A stretch of DNA of 64,000 bases from Rugalucina vietnamica (GCA_964017185.1 OZ024871.1:62671226-62735225), one strand, 5' to 3'. Counted from the stretch's first letter, positions 10,421 to 21,897 are shown. The notes: generated from the letters alone by a model not told the origin. Made by a program: numbers and translations.

Positions 10421-10940
10421 AAGATTTTACATGCGCACTGTATGACTGTTATATCCAGTTTTATAAACTTTTAATTGTTTCTTTACTAGAACAAATCTTC
10501 AAACCATAGAAATCGACACCGATGATGCTCTAGAAAACAAATTTGTCATTATTGATAGCAGTTTGAATCAGAAGAAGCCGAAGTCGAAAATTGCCAGTAA
10601 TGGCTAAAAGGTGTGGAATGACCTATCGATCTGTAAAATATCTAATTTCATATAATCGGGCAAATAGGTTCATCAGTCATAGTGCATATTGCATTTTCCT
10701 TTTGGTCCTTTGAGATCAGCGAGGGTATTCTGAGAAATCAGTTAAGGATATCTCAGTTTTATTTTTATTCGTATTACATTCTTATTCTCTAACGGAAACA
10801 TGTGAGTTGAATCTTTCAACGGTACACCTTTAGTTTTTACCTACGTCAAAGGTACATGTTGACCATACCCAATAACGTATCCATGATGTAACGCCCATAC
10901 AGTGACCTATTTGCCGAATTATACCCGCTGTAAATAAACA
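10421..10940. other. 3' flank of receptor gene 1
   Basis: AT-rich, presumably the 3' UTR and spacer. No canonical AATAAA is obvious within 200 bp of the stop and no repeat is recognised. Confidence 0.3.
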
Positions 10941-11185
10941 TATATGAGCCGCATCGTGAGAAAACGGGATTATTGCCTATGCGAAAACAAAGGCGCAGAC
11001 CAGCTTCGCGGTAACCGCGAAGCTGATCAGCGCCTTTGTTTTCGCTACTCGGATAGTACAATTCCTCTTCTACTTAAATCCGAAATTTCAAGCGTCTAGC
11101 TCTTTTCTGAGCTTGTACAGGTCGGTTTGTGTCGGACCTGGTCGGAAACCCCGAAGACCGGTTTTCTCACGTCACGGCTCATATA
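10941..11185. mobile_element. MITE family F copy 1 with internal hairpin
   Basis: Terminal inverted repeats of ~25 bp (TATATGAGCCGCATCGTGAG at the left; its near complement at 11161-11185). Inside, 10981-11046 is a hairpin built from GCGAAAACAAAGGCGC and AGCTTCGCGG arms around TAA. Other family copies lie at 11954-12170, 12353-12529 and 34589-34745, with a degraded one near 31310-31450. Confidence 0.75.
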
Positions 11186-11953
11186 ATAGCTTTGTTTGTG
11201 AATGAATATCCATTATGACCTGTAACGTAACTGTCGAGCATATTGATAACAATAGGTAATATATACTACTGAAAGTTTGATAAGGATAACGTTTTCAGTA
11301 TTATCACGGGGTTTATTCTCTAAGCCTCTATAATCTGGTGTCGTCCAGGTATAAGCAGGTTCCGGTAGTGGTTTTGTGAAATTGAATGTAAACAAAGAAA
11401 TGGAGTAGACAGGTGAACAGGTAAGATGCATTATTTCTGTTTTATCTTTTGATTTTGAATAAAATCCTGATGTGCAGTCTCAAGAGAATTTACAAACGCT
11501 AGTAGAAATCAAAACTAGAGTGGCGAAGATGCAATAGGAAACTAGATTTTGGTGTTCAAAGTTTCGATACGTGGCTGTTTTGATGTAACAGTTTCGGCCA
11601 GATTCACAAGTTTGCCCTACATTTTGAATATTTATGCACCGGACATTGTCCGATTCGACCCACAAACAAATATAACCAGTACGTACATTCCTGGGAATCG
11701 AAATAGCTCCATGAAAGCGAGTCCAAAATAAAAAAAAATCTTGGTATAAGCACATTTTTCAGATGGTCGTGAATGTTAAGACGCTTTAGTACGGTAGACG
11801 TGCAATCTGACTGACACCGTACCAGGTACTCAAATTTCTCATGCAATCACAAGCACTCTCAAATTTGAAATGATTGAGCTTGTTTATAGTGGCTGAGAGA
11901 CATTTTCGCTCAAAAGCTTAACAAGGATCTTATCCCATCCCAAAACATAAAAT
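11186..11953. other. Spacer without a gene
   Basis: Only short overlapping chance frames. Segment 11290-11380 contains, in reverse, a diverged repeat (CCCCGTGATAATA) also seen at 13411-13490. Confidence 0.3.
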
Positions 11954-12170
11954 AAGCCTGTGCATGAGAAAACCAACAATTTGGGTTGGGACCAGGTCAG
12001 ACAAAACCCAGCCTGTACAGTCACAGAAGCAGGCTAGAAGCTTGGAATTTCTAATTTAAGAAGAAGAGGGACTGTACTATCCGTGTAGCGAAAACAAAAG
12101 CGCTGATCAACTGATCTGCGCCTTTGTTTTCGCCCAAGCATTTTGTTGGTTTTCTCATGCTGTGGCTCAA
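11954..12170. mobile_element. MITE family F copy 2
   Basis: Ends carry CATGAGAAAACCAACAA in inverted orientation (about 11963-11979 and 12142-12158). The interior holds the family core GCGAAAACAAAAGCGCTGAT. Inverted relative to copy 1 for the asymmetric part. Confidence 0.7.
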
Positions 12171-12352
12171 ATGGTTCCTCATAATTCTAGCGGGAGTTGC
12201 ATAACGCGAACCCTTGAGATATTGATGACGCCATTTGATCTTCCTTAAATTCCTTAGCAACGGCGGGTTGCTTTCAAAAAGGCAGCTCCTGGGAACGTTA
12301 TGTAGCGCTGGCGAACACTTTTTTTGTAACATACCGTTGCATAGGAAATCGT

Positions 12353-12529
12353 TGCGAAGCTGATCAGCGCCTTTGTTTTCGCTACTCAGCTAGTACAATT
12401 CATCTACGTTCTTAATCCAAAATTTTCATCCTCTATCCGTCTTCTGTGTTTGTACAGCTCGGTTTGGGTCGAACCTGTTCGAACCTGTTCGGAAACCACA
12501 TTGTTGGTTTTCTCATGACGCGGCTCAAA
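12353..12529. mobile_element. MITE family F copy 3 (partial)
   Basis: Starts at the family's internal core (GCGAAGCTGATCAGCGCC) and runs to an intact right end with TTGTTGGTTTTCTCATGACG then CGGCTCA. The left half is missing. Confidence 0.7.
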
Positions 12530-13900
12530 TGTTGTTTAGCAAATATACTGTTGCATTTGTATACGTTACCATATATCTGGTTCTACACAAGGAGCTTTGA
12601 ATCCCTCCCGACATCACTCAACCATTGTCGACTGGGATGTATAAGTGACATACATTGAACGTTAAAAGATCTACTTTGAAAAGTTTGTTTGTTTGAATTG
12701 ATGCTTTACGTCCCAGTCAACAGATAAGCGGAGTCAAAAACCTTATTTTGTAATGATTGATTCAATCATGGTTGATTCAATCACGTGCTTCCCCGGTGTT
12801 TGAAATGGGACTTTTAACCTTGGTCTTGCCTCCGTTCGACCTAAATTATCTAGTGGACGTAATACCCAACTCATCCTCACATCAATGACTACTATGACTA
12901 ATGCACATATTAATTATGGTATTGCCTGTTTAAAGAAACCATATCACGAACGAATCTCAATAATAACGAAAACTTAACAGTTTCATGTTTTTGGAAATAT
13001 CTCACCACCCATGATTTTGTGCTTTGCATTCACACCACCCCTACATTTTATTCTTATACGTTACATGTTAACATGCTGTTATTCCTCAAAAGCAAAATGA
13101 CATGTTATTTCTTGAATATATAAATCATTGAAGACCAACAAGTGTACTCACCTTCAGCAATCTGCTCAAAATCACAAGTGTGTCGACAAATCAACCAAAA
13201 TGTACCGCTAGTTTATCTTCTCGCGGATGAGGCACGTGATTTTATGAGCTTTGAACATTTCCGCTCAACGCTTCTCAAATTTTTGCAAAGATTTGTTAAT
13301 GTTAATTCGATGTTTTAAAATGTATCTAGAGACTGCACTTCAAAAAATGTACATTGCTGACCTAAGTTCTTGTATTTTTTTCATTCTTTGAAGAAAGCAA
13401 AGAAACACCAGACTAAACTGACCTTAACCAGCACAACTCCCGAGCATACTGGCTTGAAGAATAGACCCCGTGATTATGCCAGGGTGTCTAAAACCAAAAT
13501 ATTTTCACAATTTTACATATATGTGAAGAACATTTATCCATGTAAAGAAAATTGAAAGTTTTCAACACATGGGTCCGAACACATGTATCCCTGACAAAAC
13601 CAAGTGTATGAGCCTAAGGGGTACACATTTTCCCTTAATGATTCTATCACGAAAAAGTTTCTTGATATCCAAGTGATGATTATAGAGATTTATTAAAAAT
13701 ACTCAGAATTTGTGATTTTTTTTTTCAAACATGCGTTTTTACACATGTTGCAGCATGGGAATAATGATACATGTTCGAGTTCCAGGGCCGGGTAACCCCG
13801 TCTCCCAAGTGAATTAAGGTCAGCGCGTTTCCGGCCTTGTCTATACCCCTATGCCGAAAGTGGGTGATTGATAAATGGGATTGTAAGTAAAAACTAATGA
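12530..13900. other. Spacer without a gene
   Basis: No recognisable coding region. The 61-codon frame at 13370 overlaps the dispersed repeat at 13411-13490 and has no motif. Confidence 0.3.
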
Positions 13901-13908
13901 CATGAACG

Positions 13909-15400
13909 TTTTGCTAGAGTCTTCAAACGGGTGAAAACATCAGGAAAACATGTCCGTGTAAAGTATACCCCCTCAAACCCCACTTTTATTAGCTCACCTG
14001 AGCCGAAGGCTCAGAAGGTGAGCTTATAGGATGGCCATGATCCGGCGTCCGTCCGTCCGTCGTCCGTCGTCCACAATTTCAAAGATCTTCTTCTCTGAAA
14101 CCGCTTGGCCAATCAAAGTGAAATTTTATGTGGAGCATCCATGGGTAGGGGGAATTGAAGTTTGATCGCGAGTTTCAGGTCACATGACCAAGATGGCCGC
14201 CACGCCCATGGTAAAAACCACTAAAAAATCTTCTTCTCCAGAACCGGTGGGCCGATTTCCACGAAACTTAGTATGTTGCATCAAGGACTTCAGCCCATCA
14301 TAGTTTGATAAAATGATGACCCTTGGATGACCTTGACCTATTTTACGGCATGGTCAAATTTGGAAACATCGGCTTTTACATGGGAAAAAGTGAAAACTAT
14401 GGATTTTTTGAAAACTATTGCAGCCTGAGGTCTGAAAAAAGGTAGATGCAAACAACTAATGGAGTAGATGAAGGTATGTGATTAATTTAGGTCAAGGTCA
14501 TCTCTTGACCTTGGCCAGTCTGTCGTCCATACACACTTTTCAAAGATCTTCTTCTCTAAAACTGCTTGGCCAATCAAAGTGAAATTTTATGTGGAGCATC
14601 CATGAGTAGGGGAGATGAAAGTTTGATTGCGAAATCCAGGTCCCATTACCAAGATGGCCGCCACGCAAATATATGGTAAAAACCACTAAAAGATCTTCTC
14701 CAGCACTGGCATGCGGATTTTCATGAAACTTGGTATGTAGCATTTGGAACATCAGCCCATCATAGTTTGATCAAATGATGACCATACTAGGATGACCTTG
14801 ACCTATTTTACGACAAGGTCAATTTTGGAAACATAGGCTTTTACATGGGAAAAGGCGAAAACAGTGGATATTTTGGAAACTGGTGCAGCCTGAGACCTGA
14901 AAATTGCTAGATGCAGACAACTAATGGAGTCAATGAAGGTAAGTTATTAATGAAGGCCAAGGTCATTTCTTGACCTTGACCCAAGGTCATTTAAATATCA
15001 AAATTAAAATTATGGTTTCTTAGAAATCACTGGGTTTTGAAACTATTGCAGCCTGAGACCTGAAACTTTGCAGATGCAGACAACTTGTAAAGTCAATAAA
15101 GGTGTGTAAGTAATCAAGGTCGCGGTCATTTCATGATGAATCAGGCTTCAGGTGAGCGTTCTCAGGACCAATGGTCCTCTGGTTTAGTAAAGCTGGGGTA
15201 TGCAGGGGTTTACCTATTTTTTCTTATTTTTGCTTCAAAACACTGATTGTGGGTACTCGTTAGAACCGCCTCGGCGAGGCGGTTCTAACGTGTACCCACA
15301 ATCTATGTTTTGAGCAAAAATAAGAAAAATATCAGAAAAATTCTAATGAGATTTTTCATTTTTTTACAACCAAAAAAATTTCTGTATATTGCATGGGCAT
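13909..15400 (+). mobile_element. Hairpin P5-bearing element, split by a family A insertion
   Basis: The sequence before 13991 (GTAAAGTATACCCCCT...CCCACTTTTA) and after 15184 (GGGGTATGCAGGGG...) matches a continuous relic read on the minus strand at about 46680-46830, which lacks the family A element. The hairpin itself (15219-15330) has ~55 bp arms around CCTCG-CGAGG with core GTTAGAACCGCC. Outer borders are uncertain. Confidence 0.55.
13992..15183 (+). mobile_element. Family A element A1 (stem-loop, GTCC microsatellite, ~455-465 bp units)
   Basis: Flanked by TTA on both sides (13989-13991 and 15184-15186). The left end is a stem-loop (GCTCACCTGAGCC with its complement), followed by a GTCC-rich microsatellite (about 14046-14072). 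The body repeats a ~465 bp unit (starts near 14079 and 14544) with CCGCTTGGCCAATCAAAG and TGACCTTGACCTATTTTAC. The right end has CAGGTGAGCG (a single stem arm) and the palindrome GGACCAATGGTCC then CTCTGGT. No protein coding. The design resembles pearl/Helentron-associated non-autonomous elements. Confidence 0.8.
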
Positions 15401-15831
15401 GTTTTCATAATGATATGAAAAAAGCGCCTGTGGTCAAAGGCGTGATACCACTTTCGTAATATCAATTACATTTCATGAATATTAGATCAATCCTTCTGTT
15501 GACATTTCCTCGAATGTCCTGCTCAATCGATTGCATAAACTCATCAATTAATTTATATTCAAATATAACTATCCCCAAAGTTTGCTCAGAATAAAGTCTC
15601 TAATTACTTTCTCTGAATGCGTCTGTTCACTAAATGGAATTAAATTTGATCAAAGCCTTTTTCTAGCATTAAGCCTTGTAGTGGAAATTATTAATAACAA
15701 ATCGCAATAAAATATTAAAATTACTATTGATTTTTTTGGAGAAAAAATACGAGTTCTGGCATTAGATAGAACAACTAGTCCCAAAAAAGACAATAAATAC
15801 ACTCGTTAACTTCAAACTGCCGTCGAAAAAA
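15401..15831. other. 5' flank of receptor gene 2
   Basis: AT-rich, no gene. No convincing TATAAAA; the sequence just before the ATG is A-rich (CGTCGAAAAAA). Confidence 0.3.
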
Positions 15832-17184
15832 ATGTCCAGACTACTTTATTTTTTGTTATTTCTCGGAGGTACTGCTTCAGCGGAAAATAAAACGGTGACG
15901 GAGTTCGAACTGCATAAAAAACTTTTTGAATTTTACAACCCGGATATAATGCCAGTTCTTAATAAATCTGAACCGATCGAGATTACTATAGATATTTATG
16001 TGATGAATATAGATAACATAGATGAAAAGAGTCAAACTTTTACGATTCGAGCATTCCTAGAAAACAGGTGGACGGATCAGTTTCTGACGTGGAAACCGGA
16101 GGATTACGGTGGTATTAAGAGGATAAATGTGCGGAACGAGAACATCTGGCTACCAGACCTGGCACTGAACAATGTGTATGACAGTCCCACTAAGCTAGGA
16201 CAGCAGGACGGGCGGACAATAGTGGACTTTACCGGGCGAACAATAACATGGCCATATAAGATGTACCAAGTCGGGTGTAAAATAAACATCCGTCATTTCC
16301 CGTTTGACGTACAGGTTTGTGAGCTGGACTTTCTTTCTTGGACTAATCCTTACTCGGTACTGAAACTTACGACCTCGGATAAACTAAGTCTTTTCTATTA
16401 CAAAGAAAGTGCTGAATGGTCTCTGGATTCCTACGAAATAGATCATTATCAGAACCCCTACGGAGAGTATGACTCCTGGGACCACATTGCATTCCGCTTC
16501 ACCCTGAGACGAAAGTGGCTATTCCAAGTCCTGAACATGATAGCCCCGATTGTTTGTATTTCGTTCCTCAATCTTACTTGTTTTCTCATTCCCTCTGACT
16601 GTGGGGAGAAAATAACATTGTGTATCTCGATTTTCCTGACTTTGGCGGTGTTCCTCACGATAATAACTAGTTCGCTGCCGGAATCATCCGATGACACATC
16701 GTTGTTCGGCGTGTATGTTGGGTTACAGCTGCTGTGTAGCGGGCTAACTATTCTCGCTACCGTTATTTCATTACATCTCTACCACAAAGAGAAGACAAAT
16801 AAAGTTCCGCTCATGTGGCGGGCTCTGTCAGCCATGTGCTGCTTCGCCTCGTCGCCATCGTCAAATGATGCTGTTGGTCGACATCAGTGTTGCTCAAATG
16901 GACAGGTAACGACAGGGGAACAGCCATATTCAAATGGGCATGTATTCTCACCGGAACAGCCAAAAACATGCGGGCATGTAACGACGATGGAACAGCCATA
17001 TACAAATGGATACGTCCCGACCGTAGAGAAACCATCAATGTCAAAGAAACTTAAACGTTATTTCATGGACAATGACGTATCTTGGATCACCGTTTCACGG
17101 GCGTTTGACCGTCTTTGTCTTTGGCTTTCTATCATTTGGAATGTGTTACTTATTGTAGGTCTTGTTATTGCGTTCCAGAAATGA
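15832..17184 (+). CDS. Cys-loop ligand-gated ion channel subunit, nicotinic type, intronless (copy 2)
   Basis: A single 450-codon exon, clearly paralogous to copy 1 over its whole length. Signal peptide 1-17 (cut after ...GGTASA). Extracellular domain with WLPDLAL (106-112), LSWTNP and the Cys-loop CKINIRHFPFDVQVC (149-163). M1 about 229-253, M2 about 261-283 preceded by CGEK (cation-channel pattern), M3 about 291-316, M4 about 427-448. Loop C (YYKESAEWSL) again lacks the paired cysteines of alpha subunits. The M3-M4 cytoplasmic loop is longer than in copy 1 because residues 355-402 are four tandem 12-residue repeats of the type S/T-N-G-x-V-x-x-x-E-Q-P-Y; copy 1 has one related segment (TNGHMTTDE). 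Same strand as copy 1, 5.4 kb downstream, consistent with tandem duplication. A family A element begins 62 bp after the stop. Ligand and partner subunits unknown. Confidence 0.94.
   Translation: MSRLLYFLLFLGGTASAENKTVTEFELHKKLFEFYNPDIMPVLNKSEPIEITIDIYVMNIDNIDEKSQTFTIRAFLENRWTDQFLTWKPEDYGGIKRINVRNENIWLPDLALNNVYDSPTKLGQQDGRTIVDFTGRTITWPYKMYQVGCKINIRHFPFDVQVCELDFLSWTNPYSVLKLTTSDKLSLFYYKESAEWSLDSYEIDHYQNPYGEYDSWDHIAFRFTLRRKWLFQVLNMIAPIVCISFLNLTCFLIPSDCGEKITLCISIFLTLAVFLTIITSSLPESSDDTSLFGVYVGLQLLCSGLTILATVISLHLYHKEKTNKVPLMWRALSAMCCFASSPSSNDAVGRHQCCSNGQVTTGEQPYSNGHVFSPEQPKTCGHVTTMEQPYTNGYVPTVEKPSMSKKLKRYFMDNDVSWITVSRAFDRLCLWLSIIWNVLLIVGLVIAFQK
16894..17037 (+). repeat. 36 bp in-frame tandem repeat x4 in receptor gene 2
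   Basis: Four consecutive 36 bp units (16894, 16930, 16966, 17002) encode SNGQVTTGEQPY, SNGHVFSPEQPK, TCGHVTTMEQPY and TNGYVPTVEKPS in the cytoplasmic M3-M4 loop. Confidence 0.9.
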
Positions 17185-17246
17185 ATACCAGTTTTCATTA
17201 ATTTGTGAAGAAAATGACTTGGTGACAATGAACCTTGGTGTTTTTA

Positions 17247-18766
17247 GCTCACCTGAGCCGAAGGCTCACAGGTGAGCTTATAGTATACCCATGCTCCGGC
17301 GTCCGTCCGTCGTCTGTCGTCCGTCCGTCCAATTTCAAAGATCTTCTCCTCTGAAACCGCTTGGCCAATCAAAGCCAAACTTCATGTGGAGCATCCTTAG
17401 GAAGGGGGAACGAAAGTTTATATAAATGGTCCAGGTCACATGACCAAGATGGCCGCCATGGCTATAAATAGCAAAAACCTTTAAAAATCTTCTTCTCCAG
17501 AACCAGTGGGCCGATTTCCAAGAAACTTGGTATGTAGCATCAGGGACTAGGGCCCATCATAGTTTATATAAATCATGACCCTAGGATGACCTTGACCTAT
17601 TTTACGGCAAGGTCAACTTAGGTCGCCAATGCAATTGAATGGGAAAAAATGGTAAAATGCTATTTAATGGATAAAACTTACTGGGAATAGGCAAAATACA
17701 GAATATTAATGTTTATGGAAAATTTTTGCCCCTGGGGGGTTGTCTGCCCCTGCCCCGGGGCTATATATATGTATATTTCCTTAATAATGAAACATCTTCT
17801 CCCCTGAAACCGCTTGGCCAATCAAAGCCAAACTTCATATGGAGCATTCTTGGGAAAGGGGAAAGAAAGTTTATATAAATGGTCAAGGTCACATGACCAA
17901 GATGGCCGCCTTGGCTATAAACAGAAAAAAAAAACCTTTAAAAATCTTCTTCTCTAGAACCAGAAGACTAATGATTTTGAAACTTGGTGTGAAGCATCAG
18001 TGACTGGAGCTCTACAAAGTTTATATAAATCATGACCCTGGGATGACCTTGACCTAATTTACGGCAAGGTCAACATAGGTCGCTCATGCATTTGAATGGG
18101 GAAAAGTGTTAAAATGTCGTTTGTAGGGAAAAACTTGCAGGAAATGGGCAAATGGACTTAAGATTGATGATTCTGAAAAAATTTGGACACCAGGGGTCTG
18201 TCTGCCCCCACCCTGGGGCAATATAATGTATATTACAGTGATATTCAAAGATCTTCTTCTCTGAAACTGCTTGGCCAATCAAAGCCAAACTTTATGAGCA
18301 TTGTTAGGAAGTGGGAATGAAAGTATATATAAATGGTCAAGGTCACATGACCAAGATGGTTGCCATGGCTATAAATAGCAAAAACCTTTAAAAATCTTTT
18401 CCTCAAGAACCAGAAGGCCTTTGATTTTGAAACTTGACATGAAGCATCAGGCAATGGAGCTCTACAAAGTTTATATAAATCGTGACCCTTGCATGACCTT
18501 GACCTATTTCACGGCAAGGTCAACTTAGGTTGCCCATGCATTTGAATGGGGAAAATTGTTAAAATGTCATTTGAAGGGCAAAACTTGCAGCAAATTGGCA
18601 AATGGACTGAAGTTTTATGTTTTCGAATAGAAATTTGGACTCCAGGGGTTGCTCTGACCCGGCCCTGGGGTTATATACATGTATATGACCATTCTAGTGA
18701 AACAAGTTTATTGGTATATATCTCGGGTTTCATGTGAGCGTTTACAGGACCATTGATCCTCTGGTA
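17247..18766 (+). mobile_element. Family A element A2
   Basis: TTA at both edges (17244-17246, 18767-18769). Left stem-loop GCTCACCTGAGCC/GGCTCACAGGTGAGC, a GTCCGTCC microsatellite (about 17298-17330), then three ~455 bp units starting near 17336, 17793 and 18247. The right end carries ATGTGAGCG, a GGACCATTGATCC palindrome and CTCTGGT. Probably supplies the 3' UTR or polyadenylation environment of the receptor just upstream, which is inference. Confidence 0.8.
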
Positions 18767-18880
18767 TTAATACGCCACTGTCGGACTGTTCTAAGGATCA
18801 TACATGCTTTTTCATGAATCAACATATGTCGAGGCTCAGTGGTGTTGTTTGTAATACAAGGATAATGCTCCCAAAGCATC

Positions 18881-21056
18881 ATCACGGGGGTGATTCAATT
18901 GATACCACCTGTGCTGTCGTCCGAGACGTTACTGCATATATTGCTGTCGTCCGAGTATTCCGGTTTCCGTCCGAGTACTACGGCTGTCGTTACACAACCA
19001 GTACACACGTAAAAATGGATCGCAATCGAATCTGAAAGTATTATTTATATTTTTTCTGCTAGAATGTGATGTTAGATATTTGTCTATCGTGCAATATGTT
19101 TGTACGGGCTTTTGGGTCGCTACTTTTCATACAAACATGTGTTTAATCGTAAAATAGCAAAAATCACATAAATATGCAAATACTGTATAAATCAGCATCT
19201 CTCATTTCTGACCATTTATTGAACAACGTGGAAAACATAACTGCAAAGATAAAACCTTTTACAGTTTTAAAAACATCCAAAGCAGAAAGGTTTTGATGGG
19301 GCGTTTAACTTTTGGTGTTACTGCTGTCGATCAGTTGTAAATGTGTGATACGGCTGCCGGTTAAACTAGTTACGGATGTCAACAATTTAGAACTGGTGGT
19401 AGATCAAAATATACGGGTAAAACTAAGTTTAAGGCCTCCTAGATTTCAGAGATATGAATGAAACAACATCTGCTTCACTCTGTTCATAATTCTAACGATA
19501 AACCAGTGGGTTGTATCTACACGAACGGTTAGATATTTACATGGCACACCGCCGCCCTGATCAAACCAAGTTATGAATATTGAAGGTCGTATATATGTAG
19601 TGACCGATTGCCTTACTTTCTCAATCATTTTCGCATGCATTATCCAAATAAGAAAGTGTAGTATATATAACTTAAACTTTGATGAGCGTCACAAAAGAAG
19701 ACAAACTGTGGCGAAAGTGACTGATTGATCCTTTGTGTAATGCACTAGTCATTTGTGACCACGCCCGTCCCCCATCCCCGGGGCGGGCGGGGGATAGCCG
19801 TGGAAATGAGCGCAAGTTTTCTGTTACACTTCAGTTGCCCGCACAGTAAGTATTTGTACTGTTACAGTCTGAATATCCTTTCACGTGCTACTAAGTAGAC
19901 TCGTCGATCTTTTGACGCACCTGAGGTCAAATTCGAGCTATATATATAATTTATGTCGTTTGAACAGAGTGAATTAGACATAAATTTCCTTTCTCTTGTG
20001 GTCGCTTTAAGCAACTTTACATATAAAGTAGGGACAGCCTGTTTAATCGGTAGTAGCACATGCTTTACATATAAAGTAGGGACAGCCTGTTTAATCGGTA
20101 GTAGCACGTGCTATTTAACATACTCGTAGTTATAGCGGTAAAATACTGCATGTGTCATTCAAGCTGATACGACAGTTCAGTAGACACCTAAATTTTAATT
20201 TTGCCATTATTGGGGACGATAGCGCTTTAACCGATGTCGAGTCGTCATCTGAGGCACTAGTTTCAGAGGGGCTGTGAGGAGCCACTGCAGATGGGAGCAA
20301 GTAATGAACACGGGTGTCACTGAAAGCTGTCCTACCACGCTTAACGCATGCTTTAATAAATGGTGAAACTTCGAATTTAATAAATGATACAGTTTTCTTG
20401 CGTGTGTGGTGTTTATATGTAAAGTTGCTTGGTTTGAAGCAAGAGAATAGACAGTCTATACAGTCCTTTTATCAGTTGCAAATGAAAACTATTCAGAAAC
20501 TACAAAAAAAATGCATAAAATGCGTTGAATTTGATTTCAATGGGCAATATGCTATCTCAAAATACTATCGACAGCCGTATCGTACTGATCAATAAACAAC
20601 CGCCAGCCGTATCAGGGGTCAACGACAGCCGTATCACGCTTTTTAAAAACGGCAAATAAAATTTGAAGGACGCAACGGGTTGGGGAAATGATTATAGTTT
20701 TCAAAGGCTAAATGGAAAACGAAATAGTCCAGCTACTTTCGCTTATGAGGAATGTTTGCATATGTTGAAAGTAAGAAAAACACGCGAGAAAACAATGTTT
20801 TGTACTCAAAATAAGTTCTTGTGATTATCTATATGTTAAAAAAGTTGGAAACACGTTGGAAATAACGATAAATACCTTCTTGACAATTTTCCGTGATAAT
20901 TGCGCTGAATAGCGACGAAATTTTGGCCCTGGGGGCACTGATGGTAACGACAGCCGTAGTACTCGGACGGAAATCGGAAAACTCGGACGACAGCAATATA
21001 TGCAGTAACGTCTCGGACGACAGCACAGGTGGTATCAATTGAATCACACCCGTGAT
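18881..21056. mobile_element. 2.2 kb DNA transposon with 113 bp terminal inverted repeats
   Basis: Left arm 18881-18993 and right arm 20944-21056 match in inverted orientation over ~113 bp with few differences (shared block TTCAATTGATACCACCTGTG). The arms and subterminal zones repeat a CTGTCGTCCGAG motif and CGACAGCCGTATC (about 19322-19360, 20565-20640, 20951), likely transposase-binding iterons. No transposase is recognised, so the copy is non-autonomous or decayed. No clear target duplication. A 93-codon frame at 20314-20595 has no known motif. Confidence 0.75.
20015..20110. repeat. 48 bp direct repeat x2
   Basis: Two adjacent near-identical copies (CTTTACATATAAAGTAGGGA...), inside the 18881-21056 transposon. 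Confidence 0.85.
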
Positions 21057-21690
21057 TATATACCGAGAGGACAACTTTGACATAGATTTTAATAATATCC
21101 TCCTGCTTAACTTAGTTGCCACCCCGGGCTTTATTAAATTTGCAAAGCCAGCTTCTTTCTTATTTTGAAAAGAAATTCCACCAGTTGTCCATTTCGACAG
21201 AATTATTGGCCTTTTTGGTAAAACATCATTTTTGTAATGATAAAATCGGCGCACTGTAAAAAATGTGTTGACAAAATAAACACTTTCTGATACGCCATTC
21301 TTGTCCCGTTTTTTTATGCGTTTAATGTCATTACACGTATCAAAGCTAAACACGTCTCACAAACTGCTTAGTTATTAAACATGTTTAGCACAGTTACATG
21401 TTGAGAACCTAAACATGTATTTTACTAAACATGTTTATTCTCTAAACATGTATAAGCTTATCCATGCCTAGGACAAAAAGTGGGTAAAACAAGAGAAGAA
21501 CACAGTATATAATGTCTTTTGCCATATATATTGATTATATGTTTCCAAAATTGCCAGCATGAGTAAAAATATAACTCGGTCAACATAGTAATGTACTCAA
21601 GTTCTTCTACATGAATCATGCCCTGAAAACCCTTTCTTTCAGGCAGACAGATGTTATCAATAACAGACCTAAATGTTATAAAACATTTTA
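21057..21690. other. Spacer with AAACATGTTT-type palindromes
   Basis: A 174-codon minus frame (20829-21353) straddles the transposon arm and is probably chance. From 21377 to 21450 four or five palindromes of AAACATGTTT/AAACATGTA type occur in ~75 bp; similar clusters lie at 29399-29460 and 30240-30340. Confidence 0.4.
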
Positions 21691-21692
21691 CA

Positions 21693-21897
21693 TGCTCAAC
21701 TCAACTGAGCATGGAATTTATCCTGCTAATAAATGTTAAAATGCCAGCAATTGTTGGCATTTTAACATTTATATGCAGGATAAAAAAATGGGCTTTGCTG
21801 ATATATTGATGAAACTTCATCCAATTTTGACAATTTCAGCCATTACAAGCAGTTAAAATTTCATGCTCATATGAGTTGAGCATGAAAAGACTTTTAT
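21693..21897. repeat. Hairpin P7 and flanking small inverted repeats
   Basis: 21717-21785 is a hairpin (arm ATGTTAAAATGCCAGCAA, centre AATT) with arms of ~33 bp. It lies between CATGCTCAACTCAACTGAGCATG-like palindromes at 21691-21713 and 21870-21894. Confidence 0.65.

Noticed and set aside
20829-21353. 174-codon minus-strand frame
   Set aside because: It runs across a transposon terminal repeat with no recognisable domain and unlikely composition.
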